A stretch of 64,000 nucleotides of DNA from Blastocladiella emersonii ATCC 22665 (lineage: Eukaryota > Blastocladiomycota > Blastocladiomycetes > Blastocladiales > Blastocladiaceae), in NCBI GenBank assembly GCA_025594325.1, contig JANHCV010000010.1:1550001-1614000 (forward strand), read 5' to 3'. Positions within the stretch are counted from its first letter, which is position 1. The number at the start of each line of letters is the position of its first letter. The position numbers and the translations under genes were made by a program. Below are positions 32,849 to 43,052 of this stretch, in pieces. The notes beneath the pieces were generated by a model, which saw only the letters and a list, made by a program, of their open reading frames with translations, searched no databases and was not told where the DNA came from.

Positions 32849-33695
32849 CCACTACGCGCCCGCGCCGCGCCAGCGCCACTACGCCTCGCCCGCTTCCTCG
32901 TCGTCTTCGGCCGCGCACCCCGACGGACCGTGGGGCCACTCGGCGCCCGTGCCCGTCACGTCGCTGTCCTCAAGCAGCAGTAGCAGATCGGCCGCCACGC
33001 TGCCTGCGCCCGCGCCCTACTACCCGCACCGCCGCGTCACGGCCGTCAACGTGCGCGCCATGTCGCCCGCCTCGTCCGCCGCCTCCTCCGCGGCCGACGA
33101 CCTGCACTACCTGCACCGCTGGGGCTCGGCCTCGCCGCCCCCCGCCGCCGGCCTGCACCACCACCTGCACCACCACCTGCCCTACTCGGCCGCCGCCCGC
33201 TACGGCTCCGCGTCGCTCGCCCTCGCCGCCGAGGACGACCTCGGGTCCGCCACGGGGTCCGCCTCGGGCTCGTCGCCCGCGCTCGGCTTCCTGGGTCTCG
33301 ACCCCTTCTCGCTCGCCGAGGACGCGGCCTTCTGCCCGCTGCCCATCGCCACCCTCGCCGAGGACCACGGCGTCAACGAGGACGACGTGCGCGGCATGCT
33401 CGCCGGCCTGACCGCCGACCTGCCCTCGCTCCACTACCCGGGCGGCTCCGACGCCGGCTCCCTCTACGCCCCGCGCACGCCCTCGCCCCACTCGTCGCGC
33501 TCCTCGAGCCGCGGATCCAACAACGGTGGCGGTGCTGCCGGCCCCGGCTCGCGCACCCGGGCATGGAGCGCCTCGTCTGACGACGCCGCGCCCTCCGCAC
33601 CCTCGGCCTCGGCGGCCCGCCGCGGCGTCCGCATCGTGCACCCGTCGACGCGCCAGGAGATCGACCTGCGCTCGGTCCAGCACCGCCGCCGCTGA
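32703..33695 (+). CDS. low-complexity protein with polyQ and His repeats
   Basis: A single exon encodes 330 residues. It has His clusters (HHHH near 17), ten consecutive Gln near residues 39-48, Ser/Ala/Pro runs and a His-rich LHHHLHHHLPY block. The region LGFLGLDPFSLAEDAAFCPL to VNEDDVRGMLAGLTADLPSL is the most protein-like part, and the C terminus ends RRGVRIVHPSTRQEIDL plus a basic tail. I do not recognise a family. The last motif loosely resembles the short IxIxxPxTxxxI stretches in eIF4G-type proteins, which is only a hint of a role in RNA or translation. Unusually long pyrimidine-rich flanks surround it. Confidence 0.7.
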
Positions 33696-34484
33696 GTCGC
33701 CGCGCTCGCTGGTCTCGGGTCCCGAGTGCGGACTCGCGTGTGTGGCTGTGGCTGTGGTCCGCGTGTGTGTGCTGCTGCCGGTTGTCGTTGCTCTGGTCGT
33801 CCTCCCTCCTCCCTCCTCCCTGTACATTTTCCCCCCTCCCTCCAACCATCTCGCCCTCTCTTCCCCTTTTGATCTGTTCCTATTACCCACCCCCACCCCC
33901 ACCCCACCCTTGACACCGTCAACCCGTTTTCCCTGACCCTCCTCTCGCGCGCGCGCCCTCGTCGCTGGTGCCTCCCGTGCTCCGCTGCGAGAGGGTCCGC
34001 GGCCGCGCCCGCCCGCCCGCCAGCGACCACCACCACCCTCTGCCCTGCCCTGTCCGCCCCCCTGCTACACCCCGCCTGCCCGTCCTCGTCCCTCCCTCAT
34101 GTCCATACTCGTTCCCTTTTTGACTCGTCATCGCGCCTCCTACTCCCTACAACACGTACATCCTCCCTCCCTCCCCCGCAGCATCCCCTCCTTTTGAGTA
34201 CCCCCCCTCCCCTCTTGCACAGCCTTCTATACTGTCATTTTCTGTCGTCTCCATCGTCGTCGTCCCGGTTGGTTAAAGTGATCTATAAAGCGGAAATCCT
34301 ACTCTGATCTCGGTGTCGTTAGTGCCTGGCCGCGGCCGTGGCTATGGTCATGGCCATGGTCATCGGCTGAAGCGGCCACGGTCACCTTTCAGCGTGGACC
34401 CGGCCATCGACCACCGTGAACACACCCCGATTGTTACAGCAAGCAAGTCAAGTTGACATCATCCCCAACATCCACAGAAACGGG
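33696..34484. other. long pyrimidine-rich 3' flank
   Basis: About 790 bases between two convergent genes. From 33780 to 34240 the plus strand is dominated by CT-rich runs, probably the polyQ gene's 3' UTR. Short palindromic GGCCATGG-type runs occur near 34335-34365. No gene. Confidence 0.5.
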
Positions 34485-35821
34485 TTACGCCTTGGCAGCC
34501 ATCGCCGCCGCCTCCTCCGCGATCTGCTTGGCGGCCACGAGCGCGCGGGTCCAGTCGGCCTTGAGATCCTCCACATCCTCGAGCCCGACCGACACGCGGA
34601 CCAGCGTCTCGGGCATCGTCGGGTCGTGCTGGAACCGCCACTCGGCGAGCGTCTCGACCCCGCCCAACGACGTGGCCGGCCGCGCGAGGTGGAGCAGGTG
34701 CGGGACCGCGCGCGCCGCGTCGCGCGAGGCCAGCTCGACGGCGAGCACGGGCGAGTGGCCGCCGGCCATCTGGCGCTTCACCCACTCGGGCTGCGGGCCC
34801 AGCGACGCGTGGCGGACGCGCGCCAGCGTGCCCTCGAGCCCGGGCACCTCGCCGTCGACGACCTTAGCGAACCAGCGCGCGAGCTTCGCGGCGGTCGCGG
34901 CCTGCGCGCGCACGCGCAGCGTCAGGGTGCGCAGGCTGCGCAGCAGCAGCCACGCTTCGAGGGAGCCGAGCGTCGACCCGACCACGGTGCGCTCGCCGCG
35001 CAGGGCGCGCGCGGTCGCGGCGTCGCGCGTCGCCACCACGCCGCCGAGGATGTCCGAGTGCCCGCCGTAGAACTTGGTTGCGCTGTGCACGACCGCGTCG
35101 ACGCCGGGGAACGACAGGCAGAACTGCAGCGGCGGCGGCGCGAGCGTCGCGTCGACCACGAGCCGCGCGCCCGCTGCGCGCACGGACGAGGAGACGGAGG
35201 CGAGGTCTGTCACGTCGCCGTACGGGTTGAGCGGGGACTCGAGCAGCACGAGGTCGCCGGCGCCCAAATCGGCGGGGAGGGTGTCGGTCGGCGACAGCGC
35301 GACGTGCACGCACCCCGGCCGGTTGCGCAGGTACTCGCGCAGGCCCGCGAAGGTCCCGTGGTACCCGAGCTGCGTCACGATGCGCCGCGGCGTGTAGTGG
35401 TGCATGACTACGCGCTGGCGGGATCAGTACCGCGGTCCACGGGTGTCGTGCGCGCGGGCAGCGTACCAGCGAACAGCGCCGCGAGTCCGCTCGCGTACAC
35501 GACGGCGTGCGCGGGCCCGGTGGACCCGGGGTACCCGCCCTCGAGGGCGCCGAGGACCGCCTCGACGCGGGTCACCACGGGCGTCGTCATGCGCGAGTAG
35601 ATGTACTCGTTCTCTTCACCCTCCGCGTGCCCGTGCCCGCCCGCGGCGGCAGCGGCCTCGACGTGCCGCGCAATCAGCGGGGCCAGGTCGGCGGGGACGC
35701 GCTGCGTGAAGGTCGAGCTCATGGCGATGGGCAGCGTCACGGGCGCCGTGTCGCGGCAGTCGGCCACGCCCGCGTCGGCGTGCACTAGCAGCGTGCGGAG
35801 CGGGTCGGTGGACGAGGTCAT
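34485..35821 (-). CDS. PLP-dependent trans-sulfuration enzyme (Cys/Met metabolism family)
   Basis: Two exons (35821-35467 and 35407-34485) give 425 residues. The N-terminal region has YIYSRMTTPVVTRVEAVLGALEGG and VVYASGLAALFA; the cofactor site shows LLESPLNP near 175, VVDATLAPP with the PLP-contacting Asp near 204, and HSATKFYGGHSDILGGVVAT with the Schiff-base Lys near 230. These are the marks of cystathionine gamma-synthase/beta-lyase/gamma-lyase enzymes. Which reaction it performs cannot be read from sequence; the overall form, with a shortened N terminus and LGTLGS-type replaced by STLGSLEAWLLLRSLRTL, suits a fungal cystathionine synthase or lyase. It acts in methionine/cysteine interconversion. 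Confidence 0.87.
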
Positions 35822-36110
35822 GGTGGTTACGTTGCAATGGGCTAGGGCTTTGGGTGAGTGCAGAAGGCGGCGGGAGAGCGCGAGCTTTATATACGGCGCG
35901 ACGGCGGCCACGGCCCGGCCGACCGCGTCGCGCACCGCCGAGGGTTCGGCATCAGGGGGGCGACAACGGCCATCCGCGTGCCATAAAGTCGAGTGGCTGC
36001 CACTCCTTTCAACGCGTCCCCCACGCGTCTCGCTCGCGCGCGGCGGTCAGCTTACCCTCCCGTCGACAGCTCCTTCCGCTTCGCTCATCGTGCATGAACG
36101 ATTCCCACTC

Positions 36111-39100
36111 TATGCAATGAAATGGCCACTCCATGAACATGTGATGTCGGAGAAGAAGTTCCGCGAATTTATGCTCGAATTCATGACCCCGACCGACATC
36201 ACGCGCGTCATGACGTTCCGGCGACGCATCGCCCGCGAGGAGGCGCAGATGTTCCGAGAGATCCTGCGCCAGTCGACTACCGCGCGAATCGAGCACTGCC
36301 ACCGCCGCGCCCTCGCCCTCGCTGGCCCGCAGGACCATCCAACCGCTTGGGATGCGGCGCGGGGTGCGGCGCTCGGCACGTTTGCGCGCGCCGAGTCGGA
36401 CCTGAAGCGTAACCTCGCTAGCGCCATCCAGGAGGTGAACGCGCGGTACGAGCTGCACATGTACAAGGCCGACTGGTACTGGGGGTATCGCGTGTGGGAC
36501 GAGCCGACGCGCTACTGGCTCGCGTCCATGCAGGAGTACGAGACGGGTGTGGTCGGACGTTTGCACCTCGAGCCTCGACGTGCCGAGTTTTGTCCCGCTC
36601 ATCTCCTACTCGGAGCTACCCTCGAGTCCATCGACTTCTTCTGCCGAGCTCGTCCAAGGGCTGGGCTCCGGCTCGGGCACAACGGCCGCACCCGCGCCGG
36701 CGTACGGTCTCCACGCGCCCGCCGACCTCGCCGGCGCCACGCACGGCCTCGACGCGCCCGCCGACCTCGCCGGCGCCACGCACGGCCTCCACGCGCCCGC
36801 CGACCTCGCCGGCGCCACGCACGGCCTCGACGCGCCCGCCGACCTCGCCGGCGCCACGCACGGCCTCCACGCGCCCGCCGACCTCGCCGGCGCCACGCAC
36901 GGCCTCGACGCGCCCGCCGACCTCGCCGGCGCCACGCACGGCCTCGACGCGCCCGTCGACCTCGCCGGCGCCACGCACGGCCTCAACGCGCCCGTCCACC
37001 TGCCCGCTGCGGCTCCCGGGTTCCACACGCACGCCGCTCAACCTGCCGTCGCGGTCGGGTTCGGTGTCCCGCTCGCCCAACTCGGGCCTCTCGCCGCTGC
37101 CGCCGCCCATCAACTGGATCCGTTCCTGTAAGCGCAAGCTCAACTTCGAGATCCGCATGGCTTCGCTGTCGTGCAAGCAGCAGCCGCTGTCGCGCTCGTT
37201 CTCGAACTTGACCTCCCATCATTGTCCATTGCCCGCATGATTTCCTCCCTGTATATACTCAGATCTATTCACCGTCCAATGCTTCACTCCCTTGTTCGCC
37301 ACGCTGCGCTCTTCGACGTGCGGCGGGTCCAAGGACGTGCAGTCGCTCGCCATTCTCGCCGTGCAGATCAAGGACAAGGAGGGCATCGAGCTCCTCATCC
37401 AGCTGGCCACGGCGCTGTCCAAGGACGGCGAGCTCCCCCCGCAAGCAGTTCATGTTCCTACATATTCGCGACCAAGTCCGCGGCGTTCTCGGCATCACGA
37501 TCCAGTTCTACGATCCCGCGACGATCGAGGCGTGGTGCTACTTCCACGCCGAGGGCGGCGGCCACAAGGCGTTCCGGTACCTGCGCGGGCCCGGAAAGGC
37601 CGTGCCCGCCGGCCTGACTGACGGCGTCCGTCACAACGCACACGGCACCCCGCACCTCATCAACCTGTTCATCCCGGACACGCGCACAGTGCAGCGCAAG
37701 GCCAAGCAGGACCTGGACAAGAAGAACCCGATCGGGCTCCAGTACGGCCGCATCGAGGACGTGGCCAAGTACGTGACGGAGCAGAAGGCCAAGGGCAACA
37801 TCGTGGAAGTGTGTGTCGCGTTCGACGGCACGGACAAGCCCAACGAGCCGCGTCACTATGAGGACGGCATCGTCCAAGGCGGCCCAGAGTTTGGTAACCT
37901 CGTCAAGGCGTTCAAGCTTCTAGCGGAACCCGGTGCGGCTCGCTTCGTGCGTTATTGTCGCTCGATACGCGCGCCCTGACGTCCCGATCCGCGTGTAGTC
38001 CACGACGAGCGCTTCAAGGACGCGTCCGACCCCAAGTTCGCGCTCCCCGTTGAGCTGATCGACAAGCTCAAGGTCGACGAGCTCAACGACGCGTGCGATG
38101 CGGCCGAGCAGGCCGTGTCCGAGTTCCACGCCGCGCCAGCCGCAGCAGCAGCCGCGGTCGGGTCGGAGAGCGGCGGCGCGGCACCAGCACCGGCCACCGC
38201 CCTCCCCGGTTTCAACGAGAAGGACAAGCTTTGCAAGTGCGCGCAGCAGGTCATCGACACGCTGCGCTACCTCTGCGAGCGCGCGAACGTATACTCGGAG
38301 GCGCTCGCTGAAAAAGAGGAGAGGAAGCGGAGCAAGATCGAGAGCTCCTAGACCTCGGACGCCTCCAAGGAGAAGGCCAAGGTGGCCCTCGCCAAGCTGA
38401 GCGCCAAGTGCAGCCGTGTCCATATGTACGCTCAACAGGTTTGTGGTCGGCGATCATGACCGCTTACCTTTGCTGTGTCTGATTAGGAACATTTCCTGGC
38501 TCGAGCTCCACGCGCAGCAGCTCGAACAGCAGGTGGCCATGGTCATGACTGAGCAGGGCCCGGTCCAGCGCCCAACCAAGGTTGCCCTTGATCTGCTGCA
38601 GCTCATCATCGAGGCGCACGATGGTGCCCACGACGCGCTCGTGGCCGACACCGCTGCGGCGACGAAAAATCTCGTCTTCACCGTGACCGACCACGCGCTC
38701 AACAACCTGCAGTTCGTGGTCGCTCGCCTTCTCGTCGCATCCGAGTCCGCCAGCATCATTCTACCCGTACTGCGGTACATCAACTACGAGCTCAAGAAAG
38801 CTGGTATCTCGGTGGCCGCCCAAGCGTACGTTCTCCTCGTCCCACATCAGCGGCGCTTGCTGACAGGGAGTTTGCTTGTATAGGAGCGACGGCTCGAACG
38901 CCAACTGCCTCATGGGTCGCGGACCTGGCGCAGCGTGCTACCCGCAGATGGTTCGTGACGCGCAAGCGCAGTGGAAGAACATGGAGGAAGATGCGCTGCA
39001 CGAGTGGTTCAACTGCAACGTCGATTCGGCCATGTCGCTGCTCAACAACTCGAGCGACGTCAAGGCCAAGTGGAATGAGCACTACTTCACGACCTGGAAG

Positions 39101-40243
39101 AAGGACGTGCACATCAAGGCCATCATCGAGGTCCGCGACAAGCTGAGACGGAGCCCTTCCGCGACGGTCACACAGGCGGCGTTCACGAGCGTGCAGACGG
39201 TGCTGTGGATCGACGCGCGCCTGAAGCTCAACCCCAAGCACGACGTACGGCGAGTACCATGGGTTCCTGTGATTCGAGTCGGGCTCGACGGTCAGCTGCA
39301 CGAGATCGTGACGGTGCACGACCGCGACCACGCGTTCAAGCGCGCCGCGATCCACTTCAGCGAGAGCTCCATTGAGGGCAAGACGGACCACACGCTGTTC
39401 GACAAGATCATCAAGCTGTTCCCCGAGGTGCTCGGCCCAAAGTGGAAGAAACGCGATCGACAAAACGTTCCCGAGGCGCTACGGCTGTTCTCAATGGAGT
39501 GCATCGACAAGGTGCGCGAGGCGGCCGGACCCAACAACGAAAAAGGTACTGGACTCTGCATCATCCTCAACACCTGCCGGAAGCTCCAGGACGCGATGAA
39601 CAGCTCCGACCTCGACATTGAGCAGCGGCACCAGCTCGTCAACGAGGCCGGCAGCATCTTCTACCTCGCGTTCCTCGAGAAGTGGTGTTTGGCCGACGGC
39701 GGGTCGCCGACCAAGTACGTGTCCGGCATCCCCGCCTGCACCATCACGGCCCTGTTCAGCATCATCGGCGCGTTCAAGGCCTTTGACGAGCGCTACGCTC
39801 GCGCCAACCCAGAGCCGAACGCCAAGCCGTGGCGCCAGCGCTTCCTCACCACCGACATGGTCGAGGCGTACTTCTCGGGCTGCCGCAACGCGTGGGGTCA
39901 GGACGGGCGCGCCAAGTCCAACACGCTGCCGCGCATCGTGATCCTGCTCGCCATGAGCAAGGCCGACCACTCGGCCGAGCAGCTCGCGAAGCCGTTTGAC
40001 GAGCTCGGCGGGTTCGTCGGGTCCTTGTCGCGGCGCTCGATGATCGGCGGGTACAAGCGCAACACGGGCGTGTGGGGACGATGCGCGGCGAGGGATGGGC
40101 ACGCGGCACTCCGATCGCTCCCGCCGCCCCCGCCGACCGCCCGCGCAAGCGCCCAGCAGACGAAGTCGAGGGCGGCATCGAGTCGAGACCGAGCAACCGC
40201 GGCTTCCACCGCAACGGCACTCATGTGGGTCCCCAGTCGTAGG
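36111..40243 (+). pseudogene. decayed transposase-like gene, possibly P-element superfamily
   Basis: Coding-like segments in changing frames run 36111-36546, 36547-37131, 37290-37440, 37441-37947 and 38006-40070. Plausible introns are 37948-38005, 38287-38350, 38427-38488 and 38826-38883. Frame jumps not explained by introns occur at a G run near 36546, at six C near 37434-37439 and at a G run near 40074. The core has EVCVAFDGTDKPNEP, ISVAAQASDGSNANC, TVHDRDHAFKRAAIHF and, near the end, FLTTDMVEAYFSGCRNAWGQ. The last resembles the LTxDxxExFFSxxR...G signature of P-element/THAP9-type DDE transposases, and the earlier Asp motifs are in the right order. No terminal inverted repeats were found. 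If the frame jumps are real it is inactive; the superfamily call is inference. Confidence 0.5.
36705..37005 (+). repeat. 39-base tandem repeat, about 8 copies
   Basis: A 39-base unit encodes GLHAPADLAGATH or GLDAPADLAGATH in one frame, and the His/Asp versions mostly alternate, suggesting a 78-base higher-order unit. All three forward frames and the reverse frames are open across it because 39 is a multiple of three. The later copies drift (VDLAGATHGLN, VHLPAAAPGF). Confidence 0.9.
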
Positions 40244-40827
40244 CACGGTCGGCGAGATCGTGCCGGGCGCAGCTTCGCGCCGCGCGCAGAGTCCAACGGG
40301 TCACGGGCCCGCGAGGGAAGTCAGAGATCGGGCAGTTGCAGCAAGAGAGAACATTTTTGTAATGCATAGTTATCATGTTTATTGCGATCCACGGGCTTGC
40401 CGAGGTCGAAGAGGGAGAGAAGAGCGGCCGAGGCGAGGTGGCGGGTGGCGCAAGCGGAGGACTGAGAGGCGGATTGGAGTGGCAGTCTATGGCACGCGTC
40501 GGCTTCCCTGTGTCGATCATCGCTCCCACAGCGCGCGCGGTTGTCGCCCCCCTGGTTCGGCATCCCTTCCCTATCACGGCCGCAGTCATCTCCCGCGAGG
40601 GCCCGGACCGGAGCGGGAGCATGGCCGCGCCGCGAGTCGGCCCGCTATCGTGACCCGCGGCAGCGGCGGCGGGCGCGTGGAGGTGGCGCGGGCGACCGCG
40701 AGGCCTGCACGGTATTTCAGGACTGTGGAGCGGCAAGAGTCATCCCATCCATCGGTGTGATCAGCGAGAAGTCGGCCGGTGGGGAAGATACGGGGAGCGC
40801 CGAAGGACGGGTGGGAGAGGAGGCGGG

Positions 40828-41021
40828 ATGAGTCACTTTTTTTTTGCGGCCAGCGTGGTCCGGCTGCCACTTCTCTCCCAGCTTGGCGCGGCGCGGTCAG
40901 CGCTCTGGCTGTGGCGTCGCCACCGGTGGCGCCCGCACCGCAAGGGCTGGGCGCCGCGCCGCAAGCTGGGACAGGAGTGGCAGCCGTCTCACGCTGGCCG
41001 CAAAAAAAATTGGCCCATCAG
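40828..41021. repeat. imperfect palindrome of about 190 bases, MITE-like hairpin
   Basis: The left arm, from the T run at 40838 through GCGGCCAGCGTG, CGGCTGCCACT and CCCAGCTTG, is repeated in reverse complement in the right arm, which ends in CCGCAAAAAAAA at about 41009. The arms also pair on through GC-rich sequence to a perfect 14-base centre, CGCCACCGGTGGCG, near 40920. Weaker matching continues outward (GATGAGTCA against GATGGGCCA). A clear target-site duplication was not seen. Confidence 0.8.
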
Positions 41022-42034
41022 AGGAGGTCGGCCGAGGGTCGCTCGTGGGAGCGCGGGAAGAGCTCGGCAGGTGTGGCATGGCTACGATCAGGGGTCGTGA
41101 ACGAGCGGGTCGTGTCCGAGCCATAGCGCCAGCGCAGAGACGGCGGCGAGCGGGTGAAGAAAAGTTAGGCGAGGCCGAGGTCGGCCAACGAGCGTAGTCG
41201 ACGTGGTGGTCGTCGGGCGCCGAACGCCGGCGGACGAGGACAGGGCTAAAGTAGCAACATATCGCGGAACCGCGAGAAATGCATGTACGGAATCGATTAC
41301 GACGATGTTGGCGGTAGGCAAGCGCGCCAACGCGATGACGAGCGACTCGCACCGCGAGCGCCGCAGAGGACGCACGCGGCTTCGCTTCTTCCGTCCCGTA
41401 AGCGTTTACCGGGCTCAGCGCGGCTCAGAAACAACTCTGGAAGGGTGGGCATTGTAAAGTTGCAGGAGAGAGGGAAAGCGGGGTGAGCCGCCGGTTTTGT
41501 ACCGTTTGATCCGCTGGTCGCGCATGTGACACGTCGCTACGGGCGTTCTTCTCTTCCCCCCGACTCAAACCTCACTTCTCCGGTCTGATCTTGACCGCGA
41601 CGGCGGCCATGGCGAGTAGCACCATGTACGTGATGGCCAGATCGACTTCAAGCCGGCCGATCTCAGCGGGGGCATGCCCAGGGGTTGGTGCCCGGTCGCG
41701 TCGCCCTCCAGAGTGACCAGCCGCTCTCCGCGGGCCTCCCAACTGCTTCGAGGTCATGGTCCGCCATCAGAACAGCTGGCTCGGACAGCGACCAACGACG
41801 TTGAGACAGTGGAGACATCATCTGATAATAGACCGTAAGCGCGGCACACGTGAGCCTGAAACGCGACGCGACGCGACGCGTCGCTGACGTTGCTCTTTGT
41901 CCCGCGGCGGTCCACGCGGGCCCCACTCCGCGCAACTTCATTAGGCTTCGGCAGAACGGAAATAGCTGACGCGAACTCGCGAAACAACCTGGCCTGGCTC
42001 CGTGCCGTCGACCCGGAGTAGCACACATCGCGTC

Positions 42035-42086
42035 GCGTCGACCGAGCGTCGCGTCGACCGAGCGTCGCGTCGACCGAGCGACGCGT
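42035..42086. repeat. 16-base tandem repeat
   Basis: The unit GTCGACCGAGCGTCGC is repeated about three times, with a related CGCGACGCGACGCG run near 41870. It is a simple GC-rich array of unknown role. Confidence 0.75.
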
Positions 42087-43052
42087 CGCCGTCTCGGACG
42101 GGTCTCCGCCATGCTCTCTGCCCTCAACCACTGCTTCCATCGTGTTTGTAGTCGCCACGCAGTTATGGGAGCTGAAGCATTGGATGGAGGGATACTGACT
42201 GTGAGTAGTTGGAGTGCGGATCGGCGGGTGACAACGAGATCGAGAAGCAGTACAGTGGTCCATCGGCCAAAACAGCGCGGTTCCCGGCCGCTTGGGCGAG
42301 GGCGAGAACTTTGCCTCGACGACACCAAGGCTTCGTCCTCAGCACATCTCGCCGGCGCGTCCGAGTATTGATCGCGCGAGTCGGCGAGCTCAGCATGTCC
42401 AACATGTGGGCCGACCGTCCTTGCTCGAGTTCAAGTTTCCAGCCTCTCAGGCGACAACCCCTCAGTCACATACTGCATGGACTTGCCGCGGCGATTCCGA
42501 GTCGCCTAGTCGTGGCGTCCGAGAGCGGCAGGCCTCGGCGGTGCTCAAGCTGACAGAGGTGCACGACGTCGTGGGGTTTGGCACTCGCGTGCCGAGGTGC
42601 CACTCGAATCGGTTGTCCGCTCTCACCCATGACTTGGTACCTCGTCGCGACTGACTTTCTCGGACATCACCGCGGCACATGCGTCCGGGAGTTTGCGGTT
42701 CCCGGCTTCTTAGTCCCGCCTCGATGACCTGGGCGAGCGCGACGCGCGATCGTCGCTCGCGTGACACGGCTGCCGCAAGTGGCCGAGCGTGAGACACTTT
42801 CCAGCGCGGTGTGAGACGCGTTCTGCACGCGTTTCTCCCTCCCTGGCCGCGATATCGTCTCCCACCACTTTGATCCGTGATTACTTGGTGCAGAGTGTCG
42901 CTCGGCACCGGCTCGCGCCCTGGCGCCGCGCTCCCTCCCCCCTCTGCCCGCGCCCTCCCGCGCGGCCCCGCTTGATCTGGCTCTCTCTTCGCAACGGCTT
43001 TCGATTCTCAAGACCGCCAGACTCGCCCGATCTGCCACGCATCTACCACGCA

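Larger units (their letters stand above)
40370..43052. other. gene-poor stretch between the transposase-like gene and an orphan ORF
   Basis: About 2.7 kb without a supported gene. It holds a large palindrome (40828-41021) and a short tandem repeat (42035-42086). The remaining open frames have no family features. Confidence 0.55.

Noticed and set aside
38287-38350. In-frame stop at 38348 as proof of pseudogene
   Set aside because: A GTATAC...CTCCTAG intron of 64 bases in phase 0 would remove it, so I do not count it among the frame breaks.
42789-43052. N-terminal extension of the orphan ORF
   Set aside because: The 88 extra codons are Arg/Pro-rich and include pyrimidine-rich promoter-like sequence; the Met at 43053 is a more natural start.
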